Source: Oceanospirillales bacterium
Lineage (GTDB): Bacteria; Pseudomonadota; Gammaproteobacteria; Xanthomonadales; SZUA-36
Length of the DNA stretch: 35,000 nucleotides
Assembly: GCA_003232965.1 (NCBI GenBank)
Contig: QIKG01000107.1
Location: 1-35,000 of the forward strand
Direction of reading: 5' to 3'
Numbering within the stretch: position 1 is the stretch's first letter; every line of letters begins with the position of its first letter. The position numbers and the translations under genes are program-made. Of this stretch, positions 1 to 8,183 are shown piece after piece. Under the pieces are notes generated by a model. It was not told the origin of the DNA. It searched no databases and saw nothing but the letters and a program-made list of their open reading frames with translations.

Positions 1-26
1 TAAGTGTTTGATATATATTGAAAAAA

Positions 27-102
27 TGGTGGCTCGACCCGGAATCGAACCAGGGACACGCGGATTTTCAATCCGCTGCTCTACCAACTGAGCTATCGAG
101 CC
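27..102 (-). tRNA. tRNA-Phe (anticodon GAA)
   Basis: Read on the minus strand this is a complete 76-nt cloverleaf: acceptor GGCTCGA pairs with TCGAGCC, followed by A73 and an encoded CCA. The D-loop is AGCTCAGTTGGTAGAGC, the anticodon stem-loop is CGGATTGAAAATCCG with anticodon GAA, and the T-arm is GGTTCGATTCC. It decodes phenylalanine codons. It lies about 110 nt downstream of yggX on the same strand, the same neighbourhood as in Pseudomonas genomes. Confidence 0.98.
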
Positions 103-210
103 ATTACTTACCTGCACAATTGCTGTGTAGGGCGCGTTATTAGACAATTACAGGGGGGTGAAGTCAAGTTAATTCTGGGTTTTTCTATTGAAAAACTGAA
201 TTCTTCGGTG

Positions 211-480
211 TCATTCCGGTGCTACAAAGCCTTCCGGTTTTTCTGAGCCTCTACCAAAAAAATACTTTTCCATCTCAGTCTCAATAAATTGACGATCTTT
301 TGGGTTTAATGGGTTCAATCTATGTTCGTTTATCAGGGTGGTTTGGTGATCCATCCAGGTTCGCCAGGCCTGTTGAGAAACCTCATTATAGATACGCTTG
401 CCCAGTTCGCCGGGCCATGGTGGGCGTTTTAGGCCATCGGCTTGTTGTTTAAGAATGGTGCAATTGACTTTATGATTCAT
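211..480 (-). CDS. yggX: YggX family Fe(2+)-trafficking protein
   Basis: An 89-aa protein matching the small YggX family (about 90 aa), which protects Fe-S clusters against oxidative damage and may handle labile iron. The conserved N-terminal cysteine is Cys7 (KVNCTIL), and the family core PGELGKRIYNEVSQQAW is followed by LINEHRLNPLNP. The reading frame stays open upstream to 609, but homology begins at the ATG at 480, so the longer form is rejected. The start overlaps the end of mutY by 11 nt, which implies translational coupling. Pairing YggX with the Fe-S glycosylase MutY is a well-known arrangement and fits its role in cluster maintenance. Confidence 0.95.
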   Translation of the reverse strand: MNHKVNCTILKQQADGLKRPPWPGELGKRIYNEVSQQAWRTWMDHQTTLINEHRLNPLNPKDRQFIETEMEKYFFGRGSEKPEGFVAPE

Positions 481-1531
481 CTGGGTTCTCTGTTTGCCGG
501 TTTGCTGTAAGGGGTATTTTAACGCTTTGCTCAAGAATTTGCCGGATGGGTGCAGGCAGGCCGAGTTTACGCCAGTCATTGGTGGCGAAATAGCCACCCT
601 TTGCCTCATTCACCTGCATTTGTTTGTGGTCAACTAGTAGTGGCGTGATATGTAGTCGAAAATGGCTGAAATCATGAATTAACAAAGGTAATTGTTGTTC
701 AATATTTATAGCATCCTGCTCGGTGTGCTCGGGGAGTGACCAAAGTCCACCCCAGATTCCAGTAGGCGGGCGTTTTTCCAAATAAATGCGACCTTGGGAA
801 TCCCGATTGATGAGTAATTGTTTGAATTGCTCAGGGTTCTTTTTCGCAACTTTGCGACCGGGAAACTCAGCTACTCGATTTTCCAACAAGGCGTAGCAAT
901 CGGCATTAACTGGGCAGTGCGTACACTCGGGCTGGCTGCGGCTGCAAAGGCTGGCTCCCAAGTCCATGATGGCCTGGGTGTAGGCTGCGCCGTTTACTTT
1001 TGTAAGTCGGCCTTCAGCTGCCTGCCAAAGTTTATTTTGTACTGCTACCTTGCCTGGCCAGCCGGGAATGCCTGCATGGCGGGCAAAAACCCTCTTGGCG
1101 TTGCCATCAAGGATGGCTAAAGGCGTGTTGCTTGCCTGTGAGGCGATGGCATTTGCAGTTGAGCGGCCGATGCCGGGGAGTATCAACAATTCCGCTGCCG
1201 AGTCCGGAAAAGTCGTAGAAATCCGGTGGGTTATTTGTGCGGCTTTATGTAAATTGCGGGCGCGGGCGTAATATCCTAGCCCCGACCATAGCGCCAGCAC
1301 CTCATCCAGACTGGCTGTTGCAAGAACCGGTAGTGACGGGAATTGCTGCATAAATGCCTGGTAGTAGGGTATTACTGTTTTTACCTGGGTTTGCTGGAGC
1401 ATTATTTCTGCTACCCAGATGGGGTAAGCGTCTATTTTTTTAGAATTCCGGCTTCTCTTGGGCTGCCAGGGCAGGTCATGGCGACCATGGACTTTCGCCC
1501 AGGCAAGCAGCCTTTCGGGGAATGACTTCAA
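470..1531 (-). CDS. mutY: A/G-specific adenine DNA glycosylase MutY
   Basis: A 353-aa base-excision repair enzyme that removes adenine mispaired with 8-oxoguanine. Visible features are the catalytic Glu in WVAEIMLQQTQ (about residue 42), the helix-hairpin-helix LPGIGRSTANAIAS (about 118-131), the catalytic Asp in LDGNAKRV (about 140), and the four-cysteine [4Fe-4S] loop CSRSQPECTHCPVNADC (about 196-212). A C-terminal NUDIX-like domain that recognises 8-oxoG follows. Length is normal for the family. The start is TTG: in-frame codons upstream reach the TAG stop of ftsY within five codons, and no ATG lies before the conserved core. No good Shine-Dalgarno is visible, so translation may be coupled to ftsY 12 nt upstream. 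The 3' end overlaps yggX. Confidence 0.96.
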   Translation of the reverse strand: MKSFPERLLAWAKVHGRHDLPWQPKRSRNSKKIDAYPIWVAEIMLQQTQVKTVIPYYQAFMQQFPSLPVLATASLDEVLALWSGLGYYARARNLHKAAQITHRISTTFPDSAAELLILPGIGRSTANAIASQASNTPLAILDGNAKRVFARHAGIPGWPGKVAVQNKLWQAAEGRLTKVNGAAYTQAIMDLGASLCSRSQPECTHCPVNADCYALLENRVAEFPGRKVAKKNPEQFKQLLINRDSQGRIYLEKRPPTGIWGGLWSLPEHTEQDAINIEQQLPLLIHDFSHFRLHITPLLVDHKQMQVNEAKGGYFATNDWRKLGLPAPIRQILEQSVKIPLTANRQTENPDES

Positions 1532-1543
1532 GCGAGTAGGTAA

Positions 1544-2560
1544 CTAATGATTTTCAGGGATTGGCAGGATAGCATTAATAAATGTACCCGCATCAAAGGG
1601 TCGCAGATCGACAGCAGACTCACCCACACCGATAAATCGTATGGGTATGTCCAGTTCTTTGGCGAGTGCGAAAAGTACTCCGCCTCTAGCGGTACCATCT
1701 AGCTTGGTAAGGGTAATTCCTGTTACTTTCACAGACTCGTTGAATTGTTTGGCCTGGGCGATGGCGTTTTGCCCGGTTCCGGCATCCAGTACCAGCATAA
1801 CTTCATGTGGGGCATGGCTATCGAGCTTGCCCATCACCCGATGTATTTTACGCAGTTCTTCCATCAAGTTGGACTGGGTATGCAGGCGCCCGGCAGTATC
1901 GGCAATGAGTACATCGACACCACGCGCGCGGGCTGATTCCAGCGCATCAAAAATAACCGAAGCAGAATCAGCCCCGGTTGCCTGGGCGACTACGGGTATC
2001 TGATTGCGTTCACCCCAGGATTGTAGCTGTTCAACGGCCGCTGCCCGGAAAGTGTCACCGGCGGCCAGCATCACCTTTAGGCCTTCTTCTTTATAGCGCT
2101 GGGCGAGTTTACCGATGGTTGTGGTTTTACCGGCACCATTAATACCCACCACAAGGATTACAAAGGGCTTGCTACTGGTGTCAATCTGTAATAATTGCTC
2201 CGAGGGTTCAATTAATTCATACAACTCGGCCTGCACAGCGGGTAATAATTGCGAGGCTTCTGTAATCACCCCGGCTTTTATACCCTGGCGTAAGGCGTCG
2301 GCAATTTCGAGGGTAGCACTAACCCCAACATCAGCCATCAGCAGGGTAGTTTCCAGTTCTTCAAGCAAGTCTTCATCCAGCATAACCCCAGGGGAGAAAA
2401 GCTTGCTGAGGGTATCGCCAAGTGATGTGCGGGTTTTACCCAGCCGTCGCTCCAGTGGGTCAATGCCGGCAATTTCTACCGGTCGTAATTGCACATCTGA
2501 AACTTGACCGGCTTGTGTGCTACCGGTTTTGTCGCGTTTTTTTCTAAAAATTCTGAACAT
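1544..2560 (-). CDS. ftsY: Signal recognition particle receptor FtsY
   Basis: SRP receptor GTPase (338 aa) that docks ribosome-nascent chain-SRP complexes at the inner membrane. The NG domain is complete: P-loop VVGINGAGKTTTIGKLA, AAGDTFRAAAVEQL, DTAGRLHTQSNLMEEL, TKLDGTARGG and the closing GVGESAVDLRPFDAGTFI. The A domain before it is short (under 60 residues), much shorter than the acidic A domain of E. coli FtsY. The frame is open to 2632, but the ATG at 2560 begins the basic segment MFRIFRKKRDK typical of FtsY, so it is preferred. It is divergent from rsmD with an 86-nt spacer. In many gammaproteobacteria ftsY is followed by ftsE/ftsX; here mutY follows instead. Confidence 0.95.
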   Translation of the reverse strand: MFRIFRKKRDKTGSTQAGQVSDVQLRPVEIAGIDPLERRLGKTRTSLGDTLSKLFSPGVMLDEDLLEELETTLLMADVGVSATLEIADALRQGIKAGVITEASQLLPAVQAELYELIEPSEQLLQIDTSSKPFVILVVGINGAGKTTTIGKLAQRYKEEGLKVMLAAGDTFRAAAVEQLQSWGERNQIPVVAQATGADSASVIFDALESARARGVDVLIADTAGRLHTQSNLMEELRKIHRVMGKLDSHAPHEVMLVLDAGTGQNAIAQAKQFNESVKVTGITLTKLDGTARGGVLFALAKELDIPIRFIGVGESAVDLRPFDAGTFINAILPIPENH

Positions 2561-2646
2561 GAAAGGCCTGATATCTGCTGGTGTTTGTAGCTGAAGCAGG
2601 TATGCTATCAGCAATATGTATATTGTAAACAAATATTGAAGCCGGG

Positions 2647-3216
2647 ATGCCGAAACAGAGTAAAAATTATGGCATCAGGATTATCGCGGGTAAGTGGCGA
2701 GGTCGTCGCTTGCCAGTAGTTGATTTACCAGGTCTGCGACCAAGCGGTGACCGTGTCAGAGAAACTTTATTCAACTGGTTACAAGCCGATATTCGCGGAG
2801 CCCGGTGTCTAGACCTGTTTGCTGGCAGTGGTGCGCTTGGTTTGGAAGCCGCTAGCCGAGGGGCAGCTTCAGTCAAGTTGTTGGAAAAGCATCCGCAAGC
2901 GGCGATGCAATTGCAGGAAAATTGCCGCGTGCTTGCGGCTGAGAATATACACATCGAGAATGTTGACAGCCTTGATTGGCTTAATTCGGTTAAGCCCGGT
3001 AGTTTTGAAATTATTTTTATCGACCCGCCGTTCGATAGTCAATGGCAAAGCAGCTTGCTTGAAAAAACAACATCGGTCGGAATGCTGACTGAAGACGGTC
3101 GGCTTTATGTTGAGTCAGCCCGCCGTTTCGAGGCTCCGCTTGTTCCGGCAGGACTAAGAGAACTAAAAATAAAACTCCTGGGTGAGGTTCGAATGCAGCT
3201 GTTAGCGCTAGCCTGA
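2647..3216 (+). CDS. rsmD: 16S rRNA (guanine(966)-N(2))-methyltransferase RsmD
   Basis: A 189-aa SAM-dependent methyltransferase that makes m2G966 in 16S rRNA during 30S assembly. Diagnostic features are the N-terminal RIIAGKWRGRRLPV, LRPSGDRVRETLFNWL, SAM-binding motif I LDLFAGSGALGLEAASRGA, and the catalytic DPPF (IFIDPPFDS). Length matches the family. It is transcribed divergently from ftsY, a common arrangement in gammaproteobacteria. A strong intrinsic terminator lies about 115 nt downstream, separating it from the coaD operon. Confidence 0.95.
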   Translation: MPKQSKNYGIRIIAGKWRGRRLPVVDLPGLRPSGDRVRETLFNWLQADIRGARCLDLFAGSGALGLEAASRGAASVKLLEKHPQAAMQLQENCRVLAAENIHIENVDSLDWLNSVKPGSFEIIFIDPPFDSQWQSSLLEKTTSVGMLTEDGRLYVESARRFEAPLVPAGLRELKIKLLGEVRMQLLALA

Positions 3217-3330
3217 CCGTAGTCATAAAAAACATTCCAACTAGTTTGAAAGCTAATCGCCCTGTTGTGGGTCTTGTTATATGTAAGCTGGGAAGCTTAT
3301 GAATTAGGACTCCTCTGTCCCCCCTATTTT

Positions 3331-3359
3331 GGGCGATCTCCGGATCGCCTATTTTTTTT
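3331..3359 (+). terminator. Rho-independent terminator between rsmD and coaD
   Basis: The hairpin stem GGCGATC/GATCGCC with loop TCCG is perfect over 7 bp and can be extended by G-T and T-A pairs. It is followed directly by eight T residues on the plus strand. There is no comparable T-run on the minus side. It ends rsmD transcription and shows that coaD needs its own promoter in the next hundred bases. Confidence 0.88.
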
Positions 3360-3465
3360 AGAAAAACAAATCAATAGTAGAGTCTCCCAATGCCTGACCC
3401 GCGTTGATTTGCATGATAAACTTAACAATTCGGATAGTGAATCATTAAATCTCTACATAACTTGT

Positions 3466-4200
3466 ATGGAAAAGCCAAAAACTGAGTGTACGGTTGTTTA
3501 CCCCGGTACTTTTGACCCAATCACTAATGGTCATACTGACCTGGTAGCGCGAGCTGCGCGGGTATTTAACCGAGTGATTGTTGCGATTGCCGAAAACCCG
3601 CAGAAACAACCACTTTTAAGCCTTGCCAAAAGAATCAGCTTGGCGGAAGCCATTATCGGGGATATTCCCGGAGTTGAGATAGTCGGTTTCAGCAACCTGT
3701 TGGCAGATTTTGTACGAGAAAAGGATGCTTCAGTTATTTTACGCGGTTTACGCGCGGTTTCAGATTTCGAGTATGAATTTCAACTGGCAAGCATGAATCG
3801 ACATTTGGTTAAGGAAGTAGAAACCATGTTTATGACACCATCTGAAGAACACAGCTTTATATCTTCTTCATTGGTGAGGGAAGTTGCCAGGATGGGTGGC
3901 GATGTTGCTGAGTTTGTAGACCCGTTGGTTAAGCAGGCCTTGCTCGAAAGATCTTTAAAGATTACTGAAGATTGCATCAACTGCGATGTTTGTGAGCCTG
4001 CCTGCCCAAACATGGCTATCTATCAGGGTATCGAGATATTTGAGATTAATCCGGATTTATGTACGGAATGTGTCGGTCATTTTGATGAGCCTCAGTGTGT
4101 CGAAATTTGTCCGGTTGAATGCATTCCCCTGGATCCCGAATACACGGAAACCCCAGAACAGTTACTAAAAAAATATCAGGTCTTAACAAATGGAAAATAA
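3466..4200 (+). CDS. coaD: Phosphopantetheine adenylyltransferase (CoaD) fused in frame to a YfhL-type 2[4Fe-4S] ferredoxin
   Basis: One 244-residue frame encodes two normally separate proteins. Residues 1 to about 161 are CoaD, which makes dephospho-CoA from 4'-phosphopantetheine and ATP: nucleotidyltransferase motif GTFDPITNGH (14-23), LRGLRAVSDFEYEFQLA, and EEHSFISSSLVRE. Residues 163-244 are a full-length Allochromatium/YfhL-type ferredoxin with CINCDVCEPACP and CTEC followed by QCVEICPVECIP. In relatives such as Pseudomonas these are adjacent genes, coaD then fdx, then ggt. At the junction the ferredoxin lacks its usual ATG; it reads directly from ...LLER into SLKITEDC. The start at 3466 is chosen because the longer open frame to 3265 runs across the terminator hairpin. 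No clear Shine-Dalgarno is visible. The fusion could be real or could come from a 2-nt sequencing deletion. Confidence 0.9.
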   Translation: MEKPKTECTVVYPGTFDPITNGHTDLVARAARVFNRVIVAIAENPQKQPLLSLAKRISLAEAIIGDIPGVEIVGFSNLLADFVREKDASVILRGLRAVSDFEYEFQLASMNRHLVKEVETMFMTPSEEHSFISSSLVREVARMGGDVAEFVDPLVKQALLERSLKITEDCINCDVCEPACPNMAIYQGIEIFEINPDLCTECVGHFDEPQCVEICPVECIPLDPEYTETPEQLLKKYQVLTNGK

Positions 4201-5884
4201 TTCAACGATGAAGTTTTTAAATAAAACCCTGCTGTTATTGGTAGTGGTGTTAATCAGCAGCTCTTTACTGGCGGCAGACAAGCCCGGCAAATCAGCTATT
4301 TCCAGTGCCCACTACCTTGCCACTGAAGCAGGTTTTGAAGTGCTTGAGCAGGGTGGAAATGCCTTTGATGCTGCGGTTGCAGTTAGCGCTGCACTGGCGG
4401 TTGTTGAACCTGCAAGTTCCGGTATAGGTGGCGGTGGGTTTTGGTTGCTTCATCGTAATGAAGATCAGAAAAACATCATGATAGACGGTCGCGAGGAGGC
4501 ACCTTCTTCGGCGCACCGGGATATGTACCTTAACGAAGAGGGTGAGGTCAATCGTGATTTGGCAATGCAGGGCCCGTTGGCCGCAGGTATTCCAGGCCAT
4601 GTAGCTGGAATGGTGCATATCGCCACAAACTACGGCCGCTTGCCGCTCAAGGTATCCTTGGCACCGGCTATTCGCCTGGCAAAAGAAGGTTTTCCAGCAG
4701 ATGAAAAATATATTCGCCTGTTAAAGCCAGTGCGTAAGCACATGCTGCGCTGGCCGGCGGGTCGCGCGATATTCCTGCATGACGACCAAATTCCCGCGCT
4801 TGGTGCGGTAATTAAACAGCCCGATATAGCGCGGGTGCTTGAGCAAATAGTCTTAACCGGAACCAACGACTTTTACCATGGAGAAACGGCCCGTTTACTA
4901 GTCAAGGGTGTGAATGAGGCTGGTGGTAATTGGTCTCTAGAGGATCTCGCGGCGTATAAAGTTGTTGAACGGGAGCCGGTTCGCTTTACATATAATGATT
5001 ACGAATTGATTACTGCTTCACCTCCCTCCTCAGGTGGGGTAGCAATAGCTGAAATCCTCAATATTCTCGAGCCCTACAAAATCGCTGAACTATCTGAAGC
5101 TCAGCGCACCCACCTGGTAGTGGAAGCCATGCGGCGTGCCTATCGTGATCGCAGTATTTACCTTGGCGATCCGGACTTTGTTGATGTGCCGGTTGCAATG
5201 CTTATCGACCCGCAGTATGCAGCTGGTATGCGCACCTCGATTCGTATTGATAAAGCGACCCCTAGTTCCGCGCTTGCGGGAATAGGCGATGTTGCTAGAG
5301 GCACACACACAACACATTTCTCGATTGTTGACTCGGAAGGGAATCTGGTGGCAGCCACTTTAACTGTGAATACGCTCTATGGGGCTAATTTTGTAGCACC
5401 TGGAACGGGTTTTCTGCTGAATAACCAGATGGATGATTTTTCTGCCAAATCAGGAACTCCGAATGCTTACGGTTTGACCGGTTTTGAAGCCAATGCGATT
5501 GCCCCAGGAAAACGCCCGCTATCGAGCATGAGCCCGACTTTTGTTATCGGTGAAGATCGAGTGGCGGTATTGGGAACACCGGGCGGTAGCCGAATTATCA
5601 CGATGGTTTTATTGAGCATTCTGGATTTCTTCGCTGGCAATGGCCCGCAATCTTGGGTAGCGCTGCCGCGTTACCATCATCAGTACTTGCCGGATCGGAT
5701 ATTTGCCGAGCCGGATGCTTTCAGTGAAGAGTTGCAGAGTCAGTTACGCGCGCTTGGGCATGAGGTGCAGATATTGAATCGGCAATGGGGTAATATGAAC
5801 GCGATAATGTGGGATCGGCGCAGCGGAAAGTTAGAGGCTGCCAGCGACCCACGCACACCTTCCGGCAAGGCAACCGTAAAATAA
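4190..5884 (+). CDS. ggt: Gamma-glutamyltransferase (glutathione hydrolase), periplasmic
   Basis: A 564-aa Ntn-hydrolase precursor that removes gamma-glutamyl groups from glutathione and related peptides. An N-terminal signal peptide (hydrophobic core about residues 12-27, predicted cut after SLLA) exports it. Visible motifs are DGRE (99-102) with the substrate carboxylate-binding Arg, the autoprocessing and catalytic Thr374 in TTHFSIVD, NNQMDDFS (411-418), RPLSSMSP and the GTPGGSRI oxyanion region (462-469). Processing before Thr374 would give large and small subunits of normal size. The ATG at 4190 (AGG nine nt upstream) overlaps the end of the preceding gene by 11 nt; an ATG at 4208 starts a more compact signal peptide and is an alternative. 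The gene belongs to the coaD-fdx-ggt run. Confidence 0.94.
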   Translation: MENNSTMKFLNKTLLLLVVVLISSSLLAADKPGKSAISSAHYLATEAGFEVLEQGGNAFDAAVAVSAALAVVEPASSGIGGGGFWLLHRNEDQKNIMIDGREEAPSSAHRDMYLNEEGEVNRDLAMQGPLAAGIPGHVAGMVHIATNYGRLPLKVSLAPAIRLAKEGFPADEKYIRLLKPVRKHMLRWPAGRAIFLHDDQIPALGAVIKQPDIARVLEQIVLTGTNDFYHGETARLLVKGVNEAGGNWSLEDLAAYKVVEREPVRFTYNDYELITASPPSSGGVAIAEILNILEPYKIAELSEAQRTHLVVEAMRRAYRDRSIYLGDPDFVDVPVAMLIDPQYAAGMRTSIRIDKATPSSALAGIGDVARGTHTTHFSIVDSEGNLVAATLTVNTLYGANFVAPGTGFLLNNQMDDFSAKSGTPNAYGLTGFEANAIAPGKRPLSSMSPTFVIGEDRVAVLGTPGGSRIITMVLLSILDFFAGNGPQSWVALPRYHHQYLPDRIFAEPDAFSEELQSQLRALGHEVQILNRQWGNMNAIMWDRRSGKLEAASDPRTPSGKATVK

Positions 5885-5900
5885 ATTTATAGGCGAATAC

Positions 5901-6767
5901 ATGAAAATCTGGTCAATAGAGGGAAACCAGCAAAAACTTGATGGTGGTGCAATGTTCGGGAATGCGCCAAAAGCGGTGTGGGAACGCTGGATAAAACCCG
6001 ATGATCGTAATCGTATTTCCATACCAACCCGCACCATGTTGGTAGAAAACCTGAACGGTAAAACAGTATTATTTGAAACTGGGATAGGCGCGTTTTTTGA
6101 ACCGTCCTTGCGCGACCGTTTCGGGGTGGAATCCAGCGAGCATGTATTGCTGAATAACCTCTCGGAGCTGGGTTTCAAAGATGAAGATATTGATGTGGTG
6201 GTTCTCAGCCATCTGCATTTCGATCATGCTGGCGGGCTGCTTTCAGCTTGGCAGGAAGATAGCGACTATGAGCTATTATTTCCTAATGCCCATTATCTGG
6301 TAGGCAAATCCCATTGGCAGCGAGCCACCCACCCACATCCACGGGATGCCGCATCCTTCATTCCCGAACTCAACCAACTGCTCGAACAAAGTGGGCGCTT
6401 AGAATTGGTAGATGACCGGCAACACCCATTATTGGGTGATAGTGTGCGCTTTAGTTTTAGTGATGGGCATACGCCAGGTTTAATGCTCGCGGAAATTGGT
6501 CCAGCTGAAGGTGGGGGAATTATTTTCTGCTCGGACTTAATTCCCGGACGCCCCTGGGTTCATACTTCAATCAGTATGGGTTATGACCGTTATCCAGAAT
6601 TATTATTAAACGAAAAAAAGACCTTTCTTGAAGATAAGCTGGCACGCAATGTACGCTTGTTTTTTACCCACGACAATGAATGCGCGCTAGTGAGTGTGCG
6701 TAAAGATGATCGTGGGCGCTTTGTTTCCAGTAAAGAAGTAGCCATTCTGGCAGGTCTACAATTGTGA
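5901..6767 (+). CDS. Metallo-beta-lactamase-fold hydrolase
   Basis: A 288-aa cytoplasmic protein with the zinc-binding HxHxDH motif (SHLHFDHAGG, residues 103-112) and the expected downstream metal ligands: a His in DGHTPG, an Asp in FCSDLIP, and a His in FFTHDNE. The layout resembles lactonase- or glyoxalase-II-like members of the superfamily, but the substrate cannot be read from the sequence. There is no signal peptide. AGGCG lies seven nt before the ATG. It sits 16 nt after ggt and overlaps or abuts the M20 gene, so it is in the same operon. A role in ring opening or hydrolysis of a metabolite released by GGT or the amidohydrolase is only a guess. Confidence 0.85.
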   Translation: MKIWSIEGNQQKLDGGAMFGNAPKAVWERWIKPDDRNRISIPTRTMLVENLNGKTVLFETGIGAFFEPSLRDRFGVESSEHVLLNNLSELGFKDEDIDVVVLSHLHFDHAGGLLSAWQEDSDYELLFPNAHYLVGKSHWQRATHPHPRDAASFIPELNQLLEQSGRLELVDDRQHPLLGDSVRFSFSDGHTPGLMLAEIGPAEGGGIIFCSDLIPGRPWVHTSISMGYDRYPELLLNEKKTFLEDKLARNVRLFFTHDNECALVSVRKDDRGRFVSSKEVAILAGLQL

Positions 6768-6775
6768 GCTTTATT

Positions 6776-8071
6776 ATGAAAAAAATCTTCAGCATATTCA
6801 TCCTGACTTGGACACTCTTGGCCAGCACAGTGAATGCCGCCCCCGAATGGCAGGCAATCGATACGGTTATTGCCACTAATAACCAGCAAATCATTGAATG
6901 GCGCCGCTGGTTTCATCAGAACCCCGAGCTTTCCAATCGCGAATTTAATACCGCAGAATATATTGCCAGAGAACTCAGTAATATGGGCCTGGATGTTGAA
7001 ACCGGAATTGCCAAAACTGGAGTAGTTGCAATATTACAGGGCGGTAAGCCAGGCAAAACTGTGGCTTTACGCGCAGATATGGATGCCTTACCGGTTCGCG
7101 AAGAAACCGGACTGTCATTTGCCTCCACGGTTGAGACCGAATTTGGCGGTAAAACGGTAGGGGTTATGCATGCCTGTGGTCATGATGCACATATGGCAAT
7201 CTTACTGGGAGTGGCTAAAACACTTTCGGCGATGCGCGATCAGATTCCCGGAAAAGTTCTGTTTATTTTTCAACCAGCAGAAGAGGGCGCTCCTGTAGGT
7301 GAAGAGGGTGGGGCTGAGCTGATGTTGCGAGAGGGCTTATTTGAAAAACATAAGCCGGAGGCAATATTCGGCCTGCATGTTGGTCTGAACATGCCATATG
7401 GCACTATCGCCCTGCGCCGTGGCCCGATGATGGCAGCAGTAGATACCCTCACTATTAATGTCAAAGGCCGGCAAACCCACGGCGCCCGACCCTGGGGCGG
7501 AGTTGATCCCATTGTGACCAGCGCACAAATCATTAACGGTCTGCAAACGATTGTTTCCCGGCAGGTCAACATCACCAAAGCTCCGGCGATAGTGACCATC
7601 GGCAAAATTACCGGCGGTATACGGCATAATATTATTCCCGATGAAGTAGAGCTCTGGGGTACCATCCGCAGCTTCGATCCGCAGATGCGCGAACAGATTC
7701 ATGCACAGGTCAAACGGATTGCTGAAAATATTGCGGCTTCTGCCGGGGCTACTGCAACCGTTGAGATCGACACGGGTTACCCGGTCACTGTCAATGACAG
7801 CGACCTATACGACCAGATGATGCCGACGCTGGTTAAAGTATCCGGCGAGCGCGAAATATTTACCCCTTCGTTAGTGACTGGTGCAGAAGACTTCTCGTTT
7901 TTTGCCAATGAAATTCCCGGAATATATTTCTATCTAGGTGCTGTAGCTGAAGGTCAGGATCCCTTGACCGCGCCATCCAATCATTCACCAATGTTTGATG
8001 TGGATGAGTCGGTGCTGGAAATTGGAACCCGGGCTTTGAGCCACCTAGCGATAGATTACCTCTCAAACTAA
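6776..8071 (+). CDS. Exported M20-family amidohydrolase/carboxypeptidase (M20D-like)
   Basis: A 431-aa metallo-amidohydrolase with an N-terminal signal peptide (MKKIFSIFILTW..., predicted cut after STVNA). Co-catalytic metal motifs are visible: LRADMDALPV, HACGHDAHMA, PAEEGAPVGEEGGAE, GLHVGLNMPYG and a C-terminal NHSP. These place it with M20D enzymes that hydrolyse N-acyl or peptide amides (hippurate hydrolase, IAA-amino acid hydrolase, AbgB-like), but here it is exported. The ATG at 6776 is preferred over the GTG at 6764 because GTGAG then serves as Shine-Dalgarno and the signal peptide starts cleanly. It ends the coaD-fdx-ggt-MBL-M20 run and suggests degradation of gamma-glutamyl and N-acyl peptides in the periplasm. 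Confidence 0.9.
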   Translation: MKKIFSIFILTWTLLASTVNAAPEWQAIDTVIATNNQQIIEWRRWFHQNPELSNREFNTAEYIARELSNMGLDVETGIAKTGVVAILQGGKPGKTVALRADMDALPVREETGLSFASTVETEFGGKTVGVMHACGHDAHMAILLGVAKTLSAMRDQIPGKVLFIFQPAEEGAPVGEEGGAELMLREGLFEKHKPEAIFGLHVGLNMPYGTIALRRGPMMAAVDTLTINVKGRQTHGARPWGGVDPIVTSAQIINGLQTIVSRQVNITKAPAIVTIGKITGGIRHNIIPDEVELWGTIRSFDPQMREQIHAQVKRIAENIAASAGATATVEIDTGYPVTVNDSDLYDQMMPTLVKVSGEREIFTPSLVTGAEDFSFFANEIPGIYFYLGAVAEGQDPLTAPSNHSPMFDVDESVLEIGTRALSHLAIDYLSN

Positions 8072-8183
8072 AAGGTAAAGATAATTAGGCTCAGGGGTAT
8101 CTGATTTTTTTGATTTTGATTAGAGAGGGGTAGACGGGTAACCCAGTGGCAGTTTGAAGTGTAAATAAGGCACAACATTTAGT

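Noticed and set aside
481..609. 43-codon N-terminal extension of YggX
   Set aside because: It overlaps mutY, is not similar to the family, and the standard YggX start is at 480.
3265..3465. 67-codon N-terminal extension of CoaD
   Set aside because: It runs through the rsmD terminator hairpin and T-run, shows no family similarity, and homology begins at the ATG at 3466.
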